The position numbers were made by a program, and so were the translations under genes. This document shows positions 34,426 to 44,151 of a DNA stretch of 64,000 bases, in pieces. The first letter of the stretch is position 1. Every line of letters starts with the position of its first letter. The notes under the pieces were generated by a model. It did not search any database. It saw only the letters and a program-made list of their open reading frames with translations, and was not told the DNA's origin. The DNA comes from Asterella californica (taxonomy: Eukaryota; Streptophyta; Marchantiopsida; Marchantiales; Aytoniaceae), in the NCBI GenBank assembly GCA_036924285.1, contig JAYKYS010000008.1, positions 22,925,001 to 22,989,000 of the forward strand, written 5' to 3'.

Positions 34426-36635
34426 CCTCATATCAAGGAGTTGGACCTCGACTTCTTTACGTGGAACTGGAACCTCGCGGACTAGGATATTCTGGAGGAG
34501 GTTTGGGTAGTATTGCCTCCGTGGAACCGTGTACATGTTAAGGCAGGGGTCGCTCGGGAAAGATCATCTTCCTGGACAGTGGAATGGTGGCACAGGACTT
34601 TTCACCGGCTAGAAGCAGAGAATCGCACGTATCAGCTGGAGAAGAAGATCCTACCGATGATCTATGAGAAGTGGCATGTACTTGGAAGTACCACATACCT
34701 CTTCCTGGAAGAGAAACTGGGGAAGAACGAATGGAAGGTAGAAGCTTACTAGGAGCCGAGGAAGCGTCTTCTGGGGAAGTTTTATCTTCATCTTTTTCCC
34801 GAGGAAAAGACCCAGAAGGTGAGATACCTTGGAGACCAGGACGTAGAGTTCTTGGAAGCTATCTGGGAAGGACAGGTCGTCAATTGGGGCACCTTCTTCC
34901 ACACCTACATCCAAGCCGAGCTACCATACTTGGGCACCCTAGCAGGAGGACATCTTACTTCGTTTTTTTGTTATCTGTAAGTGTCCAAGGGAGATTTGAA
35001 GGAACACCAGTTGGTCAAGTATGAGCCAACAAGACAGGAGAGGTGAAGTAAGATACCTCAGAGGAAGAAGCCCGAGCAGCTGTCATGTCTCCCCTCCTAC
35101 TCTAGCACCACAGACGAGACCAAACACTCAGCAGAAGTCAATCACGGTGCGGGAAGACGACTCCAGCGACACGGAAGACACGTCCTCACTGAGGAAGATG
35201 AGACCTAGGAGTGTGTCTCGGAAGAGCACATCTTTCCTTACCATCCACTCTGGATCCGAGTCGGATTCGGAGGAGGACATGCCGAGCACGAGGATGGCAC
35301 GAAAGACAACTTTTGCGACTACAGGAAAGTCTTCCGAAGACTCCAGAAGCCAAGACATGGGTTGATGTACCTACTGCGGCTAGAGGAAGCGCAGCGAAGA
35401 AGAGTGCTCCTACGGTGGGAAGAGATCTTTCACCTCAAAAGGCATTGAAGGTAGCGTCTTCTCGTGCGCATAAGCAGAAGACTACGATGGAGGAAGAGGC
35501 ATCCATGCCTCTGGAAGACAGAGAACTCGTCGCAGATCACTTTGTGAGGACGAACTTTTCTTCTGCGAGAAGAAGGCTAGAAGAGTTCAGCGCCTTCTTC
35601 AGTTCGGAGATCCAACCAACCATGGAGTTGGTGGAGAAGCGTGCGATGGCTTAGGAGAAGCCACTGCAGTCTGGATTCGGTCTTCGAACCTTGATGCAGC
35701 AAGAGGAAGTCTAGAAGCAGAAGCTGGAAGCTCTGGAAGCCAACCTCCGCACCACGGAGAAGATCACGACCAAGTAAAAGACGGAAGCATCTGCTTCTGC
35801 CAAGGAGTTGGCACAGCTGCTGAAGAGCAACCAGCAGTTGCAGACGCGACTTCAGCAGCGTGAGTAGGAGATTTTGCGAATAAAAGGAAAGCTCACTGGT
35901 CTCGTAGAAGAGAAGATGACTTGGAGTGTACTGCTAGAAGCTGCAGCAGCTCAAGCCGCAACAAAGAAGAAGCAGCAGGAAGAAGCAGAAGCTCGAGCCA
36001 AGGAAGTCATGGCTCACATGAGAGAAGCGCTTCGTAAGAAGTTCAACTTCACCGCTCGTGAGTGGGATGACGATTCTAAGGAGTTGTTAGTGGACTGCAA
36101 AGAGAGCATGTTCCGCTACCTAGATCGGCAGATTGAGGACTTGAAGACTCTTTATAGTCTTCTCTCGATTCTCCAGCATGCAGCCACGTCTTCTCATGCA
36201 CCAGGACCAACAATTGATGCGGATCTCAACAAGGAGGAGTTCGACCTTGCTGTCCACTTGGTAGTGATAGCGCTGGAAGCCGAGAAGACTACAGAAGAAA
36301 CCCCGGAAGACAAGGTGTCTTCTGGAAGACCGGAAGACAGAGAGCAGAGGTATCTTCCCAAGTGTTTAGAGTGGAGGAGGTGACTTCCTCTGACCATTAT
36401 GAGATCATCTCAGCTCCTAGCGTCGAACAGGTGGAGCAGAAGAGTCAAGAAGCGCTCAGCTTCCCAGAAGCCTCTTTTGTCGTCCGAAGCCATGCCAGAA
36501 GCTCACATCACGAACACCGAAGAGGAAGTCATCTCAGCTATACTAGAGGTACCAGCAAGGCTTCTCGCTTTATTAGAAGCCGAATTAGTAGATCAAGTAG
36601 GAGAGGATCCCATAGAGATCGCACCTAGCGATTAG
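34426..36635 (+). pseudogene. Family A additional 3' ORF (A3 right)
   Basis: Near full-length copy collinear with A2: IKELDLDFFTWNWNLAD, Trp-rich WTVEWWHRTFH, GGHLTSFFCYL, Ser-rich linker, coiled coil and the MFRYLDRQIEDLKTLYSLLS segment. Broken by stops such as those at 34483, 34750, 35653 and 35712 and by frame shifts. Several stops stand where A2 has CAG. Confidence 0.7.
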
Positions 36636-36694
36636 GAGTAGGCAGTAAGATAGGAGGTCGTTAACCTTAGCTAATTTTGGTAGGAAGTAGAATC

Positions 36695-38172
36695 TACTAT
36701 TTTAAGAAGAGATAACTCCCTGTGTATTTTTAGATGACTATCCATGTGACAGGATAAACAACGGTAGGTAGTAGAAAGCAATTCTAAACTAAGAAGGGAA
36801 TCGAAGCCTTGGGAGGTGGTGGCCTTCTGACATCGCCTTATTTTGCTTGGCTGTGAGTTGAGATTGGAGGAGATCTCTCTCCTGCGACTCAAAGGCGATA
36901 CTATAAGATCAATCACAAAGTAAGATTTCGTGCACATTGCTACACACATATAGGTACACATGTACTACACGCATAGAGTTGGATTACATAGAGCAGGTCT
37001 GCACCTCCGCTCCCAGCAGGGGATCGGCAGGACGTAGAACTGTTGTAGACAACATAGACAAGGAACGGCATCATTGTACGGTCTTGCTTCTAGGCTGGTG
37101 TGTCGAGGAGTAGAGACAGTAAGTGGATGGAGTGAGCTTCCAAAAGCCAATGTACTTTCTTCTCAGAGAGTTGATTTCGGATTTGATTGCAGAAGCTTTG
37201 TCTGTTTCTTATGGGCAGTGAGTTTCCTCGAATTCACACCCAATTGTGCATGGGAAGCTTTCTTGAGTGGCGGTGATTGTTAGAAGCTGTGCAGAGTCAA
37301 AGTTTGTCTCATCCAGAAGAGCATTTCGGATCCACAATGAGAGAGTGATCCCTGACGTCAGAGTAGTCGGAGCAACAATAGAAGAAGAAAGGACTTCTTT
37401 TCACAGCAAAAGACGACATCCTCGATGGAAGACTGTGTAACTGTAAGTCGATTTGTGATCTTCTTCCCCAAATTACTACAAGCAGGAATGATTTGTTAGT
37501 CAGGATCCGGACTAGAAGCCTGTCAGAATCTTAATTTCTCCCTTTTATCTTATTTTCTCTTGTTTGGATTTTCTCTTCTTCCCTATTGTCTCTTATCTTC
37601 CCATCTTCCCACCTTCTTCTAGTTGATTTCCGAGACTTCTATTGAGCTTTCGTGAAGGTGAATGTCGTTGTAGTGCTGCAAGAAGACCATTTTCGTAGGC
37701 AGAAGCTTGGGAAGGCTACAAGGGGCATACACCTTGTGATTAATCTAACCCGTTGGAAATTGGAAGAGCACTGTGTGATAGCCATTGATAATTTGACATC
37801 TACGAAGCAGGGGCAGTCTTCTGGAGATGTCAGAAGCCGAGTTGAACCCTAGAAGCCGAGAATTGCTTCGGGAAGACGGTCGTAGAAAGATTGGAAACCG
37901 TGACCTAGAAGCAGGAAGCATCTTCCTGAGCTTCCCAATGGATATTTGTGTGATATTTTAGGTAGTAGTTGTAGGTTTGGGTCCAGTGCACCTTCTGAAG
38001 AGTTTGGAAGCCGTGTGGTTTTGTGAGAAGACGAGATTTCAAGGAAAATCCCACGTGTTTGTGAGTTTAGACAGATCTTAGAACTTAGGGTAGCGATACT
38101 AGTGTAAATCTTTTGAGGGAATGAAATCTTTTATGCTATAATGGACAAAAGAAGGAATCCTGAGACACTACA
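36695..38172 (+). repeat. Family A LTR (A3, right)
   Basis: Begins TACTATTTTA and ends GAGACACTACA, 1478 bp; the third plus-strand copy. With the LTR at 31958 it flanks an interior reduced to integrase plus extra ORF. Confidence 0.75.
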
Positions 38173-38886
38173 AATCCATCTGCGCTTCCTGACTCTTCTA
38201 CGCCACTTGCTCGACACTGGGAGCTGGGGTGATCTCACATTGGTCAGAGGTAGTCATCTCCTCCACCTTGAACATCTGGGAAGTCATCTCTTCTGCATGT
38301 CTTCCAGAAGACGTCCTATCTTCTAGAGCTTCCTTGCTCTTTTTCTCGGCTTCCAATGCTGTCATCACCAAGTGGACAGCGGGGTCAAACTCCTCCTTGT
38401 CGAGGTCTTCCACAATGGCTGGTCCTTGTGCACACAAGGCTCGTAATTTGGGCTTCCATCATGACTTTGGAAGCCAGAAGAGACTTATGGGAAGCTGAGT
38501 CCAACTGCGCTTTCCGGCTCTTCTGTGACACCTGCTCAACACTGGGAGCTCGGATGATCTCATAGTGGTCAGGTAGTCACCTCCTCCACTCTAAACACTC
38601 AGGAAGACACCTCTGATTCTGATCTTTCAGAATAGTCTTGTTTTTCGAGGCTTCTTCTGTCTTCTTCTGTCTTCTTCTCCGCTTCCAACGTTGTCATCAC
38701 CAAGTGGACAGCGAGGTCAAACTCTTCCTTGCCGAGATCATTCCCAATTGCTGGTCCTGGTGCACCCGAAGACGTAGCTGCATGATGGAGAATCAAGGGA
38801 AGACCGTAGAGAGTCTTCAGGTCCTTGATCTGCCGATCTAGGTAGCGGAACATGCTCTCTTTGCAGTCACTAACATCTCTATGGAC
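38173..38886 (-). pseudogene. Inverted family A extra-ORF fragments
   Basis: Two minus-strand pieces of the extra-ORF C-terminal half: 38198-38437 (EFDPAVHLVMTALEAEKK onward) and 38599-38887 (MFRYLDRQIKDLKTLYGLPL onward). The same EFDxAVHLV segment occurs in both, so the fragment is partly duplicated. Opposite orientation to the adjacent A3 array. Confidence 0.7.
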
Positions 38887-38890
38887 GCGT
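38887..38890. other. T4 left flank GCGT (target site)
   Basis: Four bases before the T4 LTR start. The 3' end of T4 lies beyond the window, so the duplicate cannot be checked. Fits NCGN. Confidence 0.45.
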
Positions 38891-39104
38891 TGTCGTGTTG
38901 TGGCTCGGCTCCTGTGTGAAATTCTCGTGAAACGTAAGTTGTGTATCTTTTTTGTGTTTCGTGAACCATATCCCGTAACTCACCGAACGGTGTGATGAGT
39001 GCCACGTTTGTGATTATCTGTTTAAGCGATCGCACGGTAGAAGAACGTGTCAAGTCATCGATCTGTGCGCATTCACTTCAGTTGTCTTTGTCGTCGCATT
39101 TGTG

Positions 39105-39111
39105 TATAAAA
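39105..39111 (+). promoter_or_regulatory. T4 LTR TATA box
   Basis: TATAAAA about 215 bases into the LTR, in the LTR sense direction. Without the T3 solo LTR the paired ORF would begin about 105 bases downstream, which makes it the first ORF of the transcript. Confidence 0.6.
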
Positions 39112-39150
39112 TGGTGGGTCGAAGGTTCATACGGCATTCTCTCTCAGCGG

Positions 39151-41141
39151 TGTCATAGCGAGAGCCTTTCCTTTGAGCAAGGGCGTACCTTCTGGCTGTG
39201 GCTAGCGATCAATGCACAGCAGAGCGACAAGTTTCCTGTAGATTTCTCTCTAACTTCCTCGATAACTAAGTACTTTCTTCCTCTCAGTAAAGGGTCAAGA
39301 TAACCACACGAAAATGTTGGATGATCATGGGCACGACAAACGGGATATGTGACGACATGATCTCTCGGTAGTATTCCTCTCCGAAGTTTCTCACTACTAG
39401 GGCTTCGTACATGACTTTGGGTCGATAGATGTGTCTTATCTCGCACTTGGTGTTAAAGTTTACAGGAGGGAGTTGATTTAGATCCATCCTTCGTCAGATG
39501 AGGATATAGACGGTAAGATCCCATTCTTGACCGTAAGTGACAACAAATAAGATCACAGGGACAGGCGAGAGCATGATTTGCACGGTAAAGTTATGCCCAA
39601 AGGATCCTATCAGAAACTGTTGGAAATGAACTCGTTCCATGTACATCAGTTTGATCTGGAAAGGGTTTCGGAAAGGGAATCTGGGCGGTAAGTAGAGTCC
39701 TTCGTCCATCTCTCACAACATTTGCACTCCAACTACAAAGATATCTCGATCCATAGAACACCGATACAATCTCATAGGATCAGCATGATCTCTCCACGAA
39801 CAATCTCTTGAGTTTTCGTCAGGTCGAATGCCCCCACACAGGTCACTCTCCTTTTCTTAAAAGCTTCGAACACAAAACAAGGATAGGTGCAAGCCCCCCC
39901 CTAACCGAGCAACCCAAGTCACACAGGCCGATGAGGTGACACACATGCACATCGCATGTTTGATGCCGTCATACTCATCCACGTGTAGGTCGTCTGGGTG
40001 AAAGGTTCTAATGCATGCACCGTAACGTGTCCCAATACAAGAGACTAGGCTAGACAGGTAGTCGACTTTACAGGTCAAGGATCGCACTTTGCCATGTTGA
40101 GTGCGAACCTGACAACCACATGACGTGGTTACAACGTAGGTCGCTGAAGTCTTATCTACGCCTAGAATACTCCCCAAAGCAATACAAACGTCAAGCTGGA
40201 TACTTTTCTGCCAGCTGCCGCTAACAAGACTCGGGACCTGGACTAGATACCGTTGCCGATACAACTCGACAGAAAAACAGCGAACTTTCACACATGATAG
40301 GTACAGATCTACAGCTCAGTCTCCTCTCAACCTTGCCACGTAGGTAGGATACAAGAATCTCTACTTACAAGTCAAATTTTAGGAAGATCTGACGGCTAGA
40401 TCTCCTCTCACAATTAACACAAATTCACAGAAACTAACACGCACTTCCAATCTCTTATTCAGGACAGAAGCTTCTTCGCCTAAATGAACTGTTCACTTCC
40501 ACTCAAACTTCCTGTGCTATCAATTCAGAAGGTAAACTCACTACTCAGGAAATTTGAGCCGATTTGACCATTCGGATCATCCTCCACAAATCAGCAAACT
40601 TGCTACTCCAGATTGAAAGCTTTCTGCACCCCGTCGTCTTCAAATTGCCATTGCGCTCAATCCGCATAACATCCGGTGATGAAATTTGGGGTCAGAGCTT
40701 CAGCAACTGACAGATTACAAGCTCATGAAATCTGGTCTCAATCTGACGGCTCAATCACTCAAACTCCTTAATTCACTCCCGTCACTCTATGAACTTCAAA
40801 ATGCCATAACGTATGCCTTGGACCTCCAAATCGAGTGAAATTTGGGCTCAGGTTGCTCCTCCCGTCGAGAGCTCTCTGTCCATGCCTTCTGATCTCGAAA
40901 ATCCCTCGTGAAAGTGCCCCTATCCTCCCAGAGCGCACATTTAGGTAGATGACAAGTTATCTTCACTTTTTGGAGGATCAATGGGAAGTTAAAGGACTCA
41001 ACCTTGTCCTTTTCTGCCCCATGGAGACCCCCAGCAGATAATAGAGCATTCTAAGCCCATAAGAGCAAAGTTTTAGATCCCAATACACTACAACTTCTAC
41101 AAATGCGTAATTTACATACTAGTTGGTCCCACAACAGGACA
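39151..41141 (-). mobile_element. T3-type solo LTR with TSD GCGG
   Basis: Minus strand starts TGTCCTGTTG at 41141 and ends CTATGACA at 39151 (1991 bp). GCGG stands at 39147-39150 and 41142-41145. Collinear with 12915-14946. It carries the best-preserved paired ORF. Confidence 0.9.
39284..39709 (-). CDS. Paired small ORF, copy 3 (both modules open)
   Basis: Module 1 (39494-39709, 71 codons): MDEGLYLPPRFPFRNPF, IKLMYMERVHFQQFLIGSFG, SPVPVILFVVTY, WDLTVYILI, TGA. Then six bases and module 2 (39284-39487, 67 codons): PPVNFNTKCEIRHIYRPK, VVRNFGEEYYREI, IPFVVPMIIQHFRVVILTLY. The modules align with each other (FG-x2-F/Y, S-x-P, P/F-VV, hydrophobic I-L end), so they arose by duplication, and here they are in one frame separated by a stop. 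No signal peptide or zinc motif is seen. The product is unknown to me. It is inside an LTR, in sense. Confidence 0.65.
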
Positions 41142-41152
41142 GCGGGTGATTC

Positions 41153-41632
41153 GTGAGGGTTCTTGGTGGTCTGCATGGAGGAGTGAAGAACTGCAGGAGT
41201 GGTGGTTATGGACGGAGGTTTGTTACCGGCTCCAGATCTTCCTTTCCGAATCCGTTTCACATCAAGCTTCATTGCATCCATCGTGATCACTTTCGACAGT
41301 GGTTAGTTGCATACTTTAGCGATGAATTCATGGGAAGAATGATGGAGTTACAGCTTCCGATGATCCTTCAGATCGTAACATATAGAAAGACTTGGGATAT
41401 GACGGTGTACATTTTGTTGTGAGGAACAATGGATCTCAACTATCCATCGAACGTTCCTTTCAACCTCTGGGTCGATGTCCGGTGTCATTGCAGACTGAAG
41501 ATCAATCATGGGGCTTGGATCGTGAGAAACTTCGGGCAAGAATATTACAATCGAGTGATAGCTTCACCGTTTCTTTTTGTCGTACCTTTTATTGTAGAAC
41601 GTTTTCAGGTTGTAATATTGACGTTGTATTAG
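41153..41632 (+). pseudogene. Paired small ORF, copy 4 (in the T4 LTR)
   Basis: Module 1 starts at ATG 41208 (MDGGLLPAPDLPF) and after a one-base loss near 41250 continues NPFHIKLHCIHRDHFRQWLVAYF and TYRKTWDMTVYILL, ending TGA at 41422. Module 2 (41429-41632, 67 codons) is intact: VPFNLWVDVRCHCRLK, IVRNFGQEYYNRVIASPFLFVVPFIVERFQVVILTLY. Spacing is six bases and in frame. Same strand as T4 gag. T1 is inserted 35 bases after its stop. Confidence 0.65.
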
Positions 41633-41667
41633 TCTGCGACTCAATCGTTTCTATTCTAGTTGAGCGC

Positions 41668-43040
41668 TGTCGTGCTACTTGGCGGCTACATGTTATATTT
41701 CTACTCCGACGCTTGAGTTTAGTAGTTCTAGAAGTTAGCTTATATTACTTCTAGTCCTTTATGTATATGTTTGACACCTTTGCATACGGTGTTAACACTA
41801 TTTTGAGTCCTAGTAGGCTGATAGTATGTTAGTTATCTTGTTCAAGCATTTGTGCGCTTGTGCAAGTGACTTCTTACTTGTCTATGAGGTTCAATGTACA
41901 TAACTTAGGGTTTCCATGCTGATAGGGGTTTGAGCTCATGGGTTGTACTTACTTGTCGCCCATGCACGCTTTCTAGCTAATTTAAGTTATTTTTCAGGGC
42001 TATGTGTCATTTTAGGTAGTTTAAGTTATACGCTGGCACTCTAGGGGGCTTGACATGGTAGCTTATGAGTGTAGATAAGTTACCAGGTAGTTTAAGGCAC
42101 AAAAGGACAGTCAAGTGGAGCTATGAACTCCCATTGGTCCATTTTTGTCTTTTGTAAAACTCTAAGTTTAGAAATAGAGCTCTAGAGGAGAGTTCGAGCA
42201 CTTGGTGAGGTATCTTCGAAATCTGAGAGCACAGGAAGAGAGAGCTCGTCGTGCCAAGCACTGTCAGTGAAATTTTTGCTCGATTTGGATCAATAAACAA
42301 GGAGTTATGCCCAATTGAAGTTCGGATTGTGCCAAAACTGCATCACTTTTGTTGATTTTGGGGTTTTCGGTGCCAATTGCAGCAGAATTGAGGAAATCAC
42401 TTCAAAACTTCGTGGTTGCGTTCACTGTCAGGAGGGCTACGACTGTCCAAAAAGTTTTGAATCATTTGAGTAACTGAGTAATTCAGGGCGGCCGCTGAAG
42501 CAGAGGGGGTCTGAAAAGCTCTTAATCTAGAGCAGCGACTTTAGAGAAGGAGATCTGGAGTTCTACAAACAATCAGGAGTCCCAACTTCACAGGGATGTT
42601 CAGCATCCTGTAGACTTCAAATACTGTGAGAAGATTTGAAATTCATCGAGCCAATTCTCTGTTCTATGTCTGAATAGCTGTCTAGGTACCAGAAATTGCC
42701 ATAATTCTCTTATTCAGAACTTTTCTGTTCATATCTCCGTGTCAGAATTTGATCTCAGGTTGAAACTTCGTCTGTGAGTTCAGTAGTACCTCATTTGCAT
42801 GTAGGGGAAGTTTAGAGGTCTAAACCTTCATAGTTTTCCTCTCTTTGAGTGTCAAAGTTCACCGCTTAAGCCTATTACTACCAGTGAGACCTAAATTTCG
42901 CTTTTTGAGCATATCAGAGGATCCTACACTCCTGTGTGAGTGTTTATAGCTCCTGTTGTGACCTGAAAGCCAACCTCTTGAGTAAACAACCACAGCTAGA
43001 AGCCCGGCGCTTTCCTAGGTAGACGGATCACACTCCGACA
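41668..43040 (+). repeat. T1 5' LTR
   Basis: TGTCGTGCTACTTGG at the start, CACACTCCGACA at the end; short terminal inverted repeat TGTCG/CGACA. No paired ORF is recognisable in this LTR type. Confidence 0.92.
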
Positions 43041-43051
43041 TACTCTCTTTT

Positions 43052-43069
43052 TGGTGAACTCGACGTGAA
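43052..43069 (+). promoter_or_regulatory. T1 primer-binding site, tRNA-Trp type
   Basis: TGGTGAACTCGACGTGAA, 17 of 18 to the T2 site (one C to T), 11 bases after the LTR end. Confidence 0.75.
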
Positions 43070-43116
43070 ACACCTAAGGTGGGAGTTTTCTTGAGAGTGT
43101 TACAAGATCAGATATC

Positions 43117-44151
43117 ATGGCCAACCAAGGATCATCAAGTGGGGGTGCTGCTGCTGCTCAGCAACCTATTCAGTTTGATGTTGCTACGATGAAGATGTTC
43201 CAGGCTTTTTCCATGTTCATGCAGTTGCAGCAGAGCACAGAGAGGAAGGAGGTGTTAGCAACCAAGGCGTTGCAATCCGTGGTGCATCAGATGGATCAGT
43301 TCAAGGGGACAGATATTTCCAAGTACGTGCGATACTATGCTAGGGAGATGGAGGTGAACAAGGTACCTGAGAAGGAGATGGTGGAGAACTTTGAACTTGC
43401 TGTTGTGCCTGAGATTCGTGGGCGTGTGAAGGAGCTCAAGCAGCAGCAAGGACAGAGTTGGGAGAGCTTTATGCGCGCTTTGAAGGAGGAGTACTACACT
43501 GAAGATTCAGAGAGGGTGACCAAGAGAACGTTCTTGGAGTGGGTGGTGAAGCCTAACAAAGGTTTGTCTGTAAATGAGTTGTTAAGGGAGTTTGATCGTC
43601 AATATGCTCAGCTTTCTAGGACAGAGAAGCTTACACTAGAGGTTGAGAAGACCGAGCTTTTCCTACAAGCAGCGGACGTGACTATTCAGGAGAAGCTTGA
43701 GCTGTTGCTGGAAGACAAGAGTGAGGAGAGAGGATTGAAGACTGACTGGAAGGAGGTTGAAGAGGCTGTCTCTTTGCTGACCAAGAGACAGAGAAGAAGG
43801 GACAAGGTGGTGGTAAGTGAAGCAGCACCTCTGATAATTCCTGTCAAGCAGTTGCCTACTAAGCCTGCTTTGGTAATTGCTAGAGAGGAAGACTCACCGC
43901 TTGATGAGTTGATTAAGGGTATGAAGGAGCTTAAGCTTAAGCTCACTAGGTTAGAAGAGAAGGAGCAGAATGTACAGCCTGCTATGCAGAGACCTCAGAT
44001 GAGAGAAGGTTTTGTTCATCGTTGTATATGGTGTGATAGCCTAGACCATGTAAGAAGAGATTGTGGAGAGTTTTCAGATGCATTGAGGAAGGATCTTATC
44101 TTCTTCAAAGATGGTAAGATCCATCTGAGAGAGACTGGGATGATGGGATGA
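43117..44151 (+). CDS. gag: T1 Gag (frame broken at its end)
   Basis: The 344 codons start at the first ATG after the primer site. N-terminal Gly/Ala-rich start, then capsid-like helices (KALQSVVHQMDQFKGTDISKYVRYY; RTFLEWVVKPNKGLSVNELLREFDRQYAQL), a charged helix (LIKGMKELKLKLTRLEEKEQ) and a nucleocapsid knuckle C-x2-C-x4-H-x4-C at residues 303-316 (CIWCDSLDHVRRDC). The ORF stops 28 codons later. At 44140-44155 the sequence ggatgatg is tandemly repeated. The eight extra bases shift the frame, because the T2 and T4 relatives read on uninterrupted into the GKGGMK segment. Role by family: virus-like particle protein and RNA binding. Confidence 0.85.
   Translation: MANQGSSSGGAAAAQQPIQFDVATMKMFQAFSMFMQLQQSTERKEVLATKALQSVVHQMDQFKGTDISKYVRYYAREMEVNKVPEKEMVENFELAVVPEIRGRVKELKQQQGQSWESFMRALKEEYYTEDSERVTKRTFLEWVVKPNKGLSVNELLREFDRQYAQLSRTEKLTLEVEKTELFLQAADVTIQEKLELLLEDKSEERGLKTDWKEVEEAVSLLTKRQRRRDKVVVSEAAPLIIPVKQLPTKPALVIAREEDSPLDELIKGMKELKLKLTRLEEKEQNVQPAMQRPQMREGFVHRCIWCDSLDHVRRDCGEFSDALRKDLIFFKDGKIHLRETGMMG

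Noticed and set aside
44148..44151. Gag break in T1 as a programmed frameshift
   Set aside because: No slippery heptamer there; an 8-bp tandem duplication explains it, and T2 and T4 are continuous at this place.
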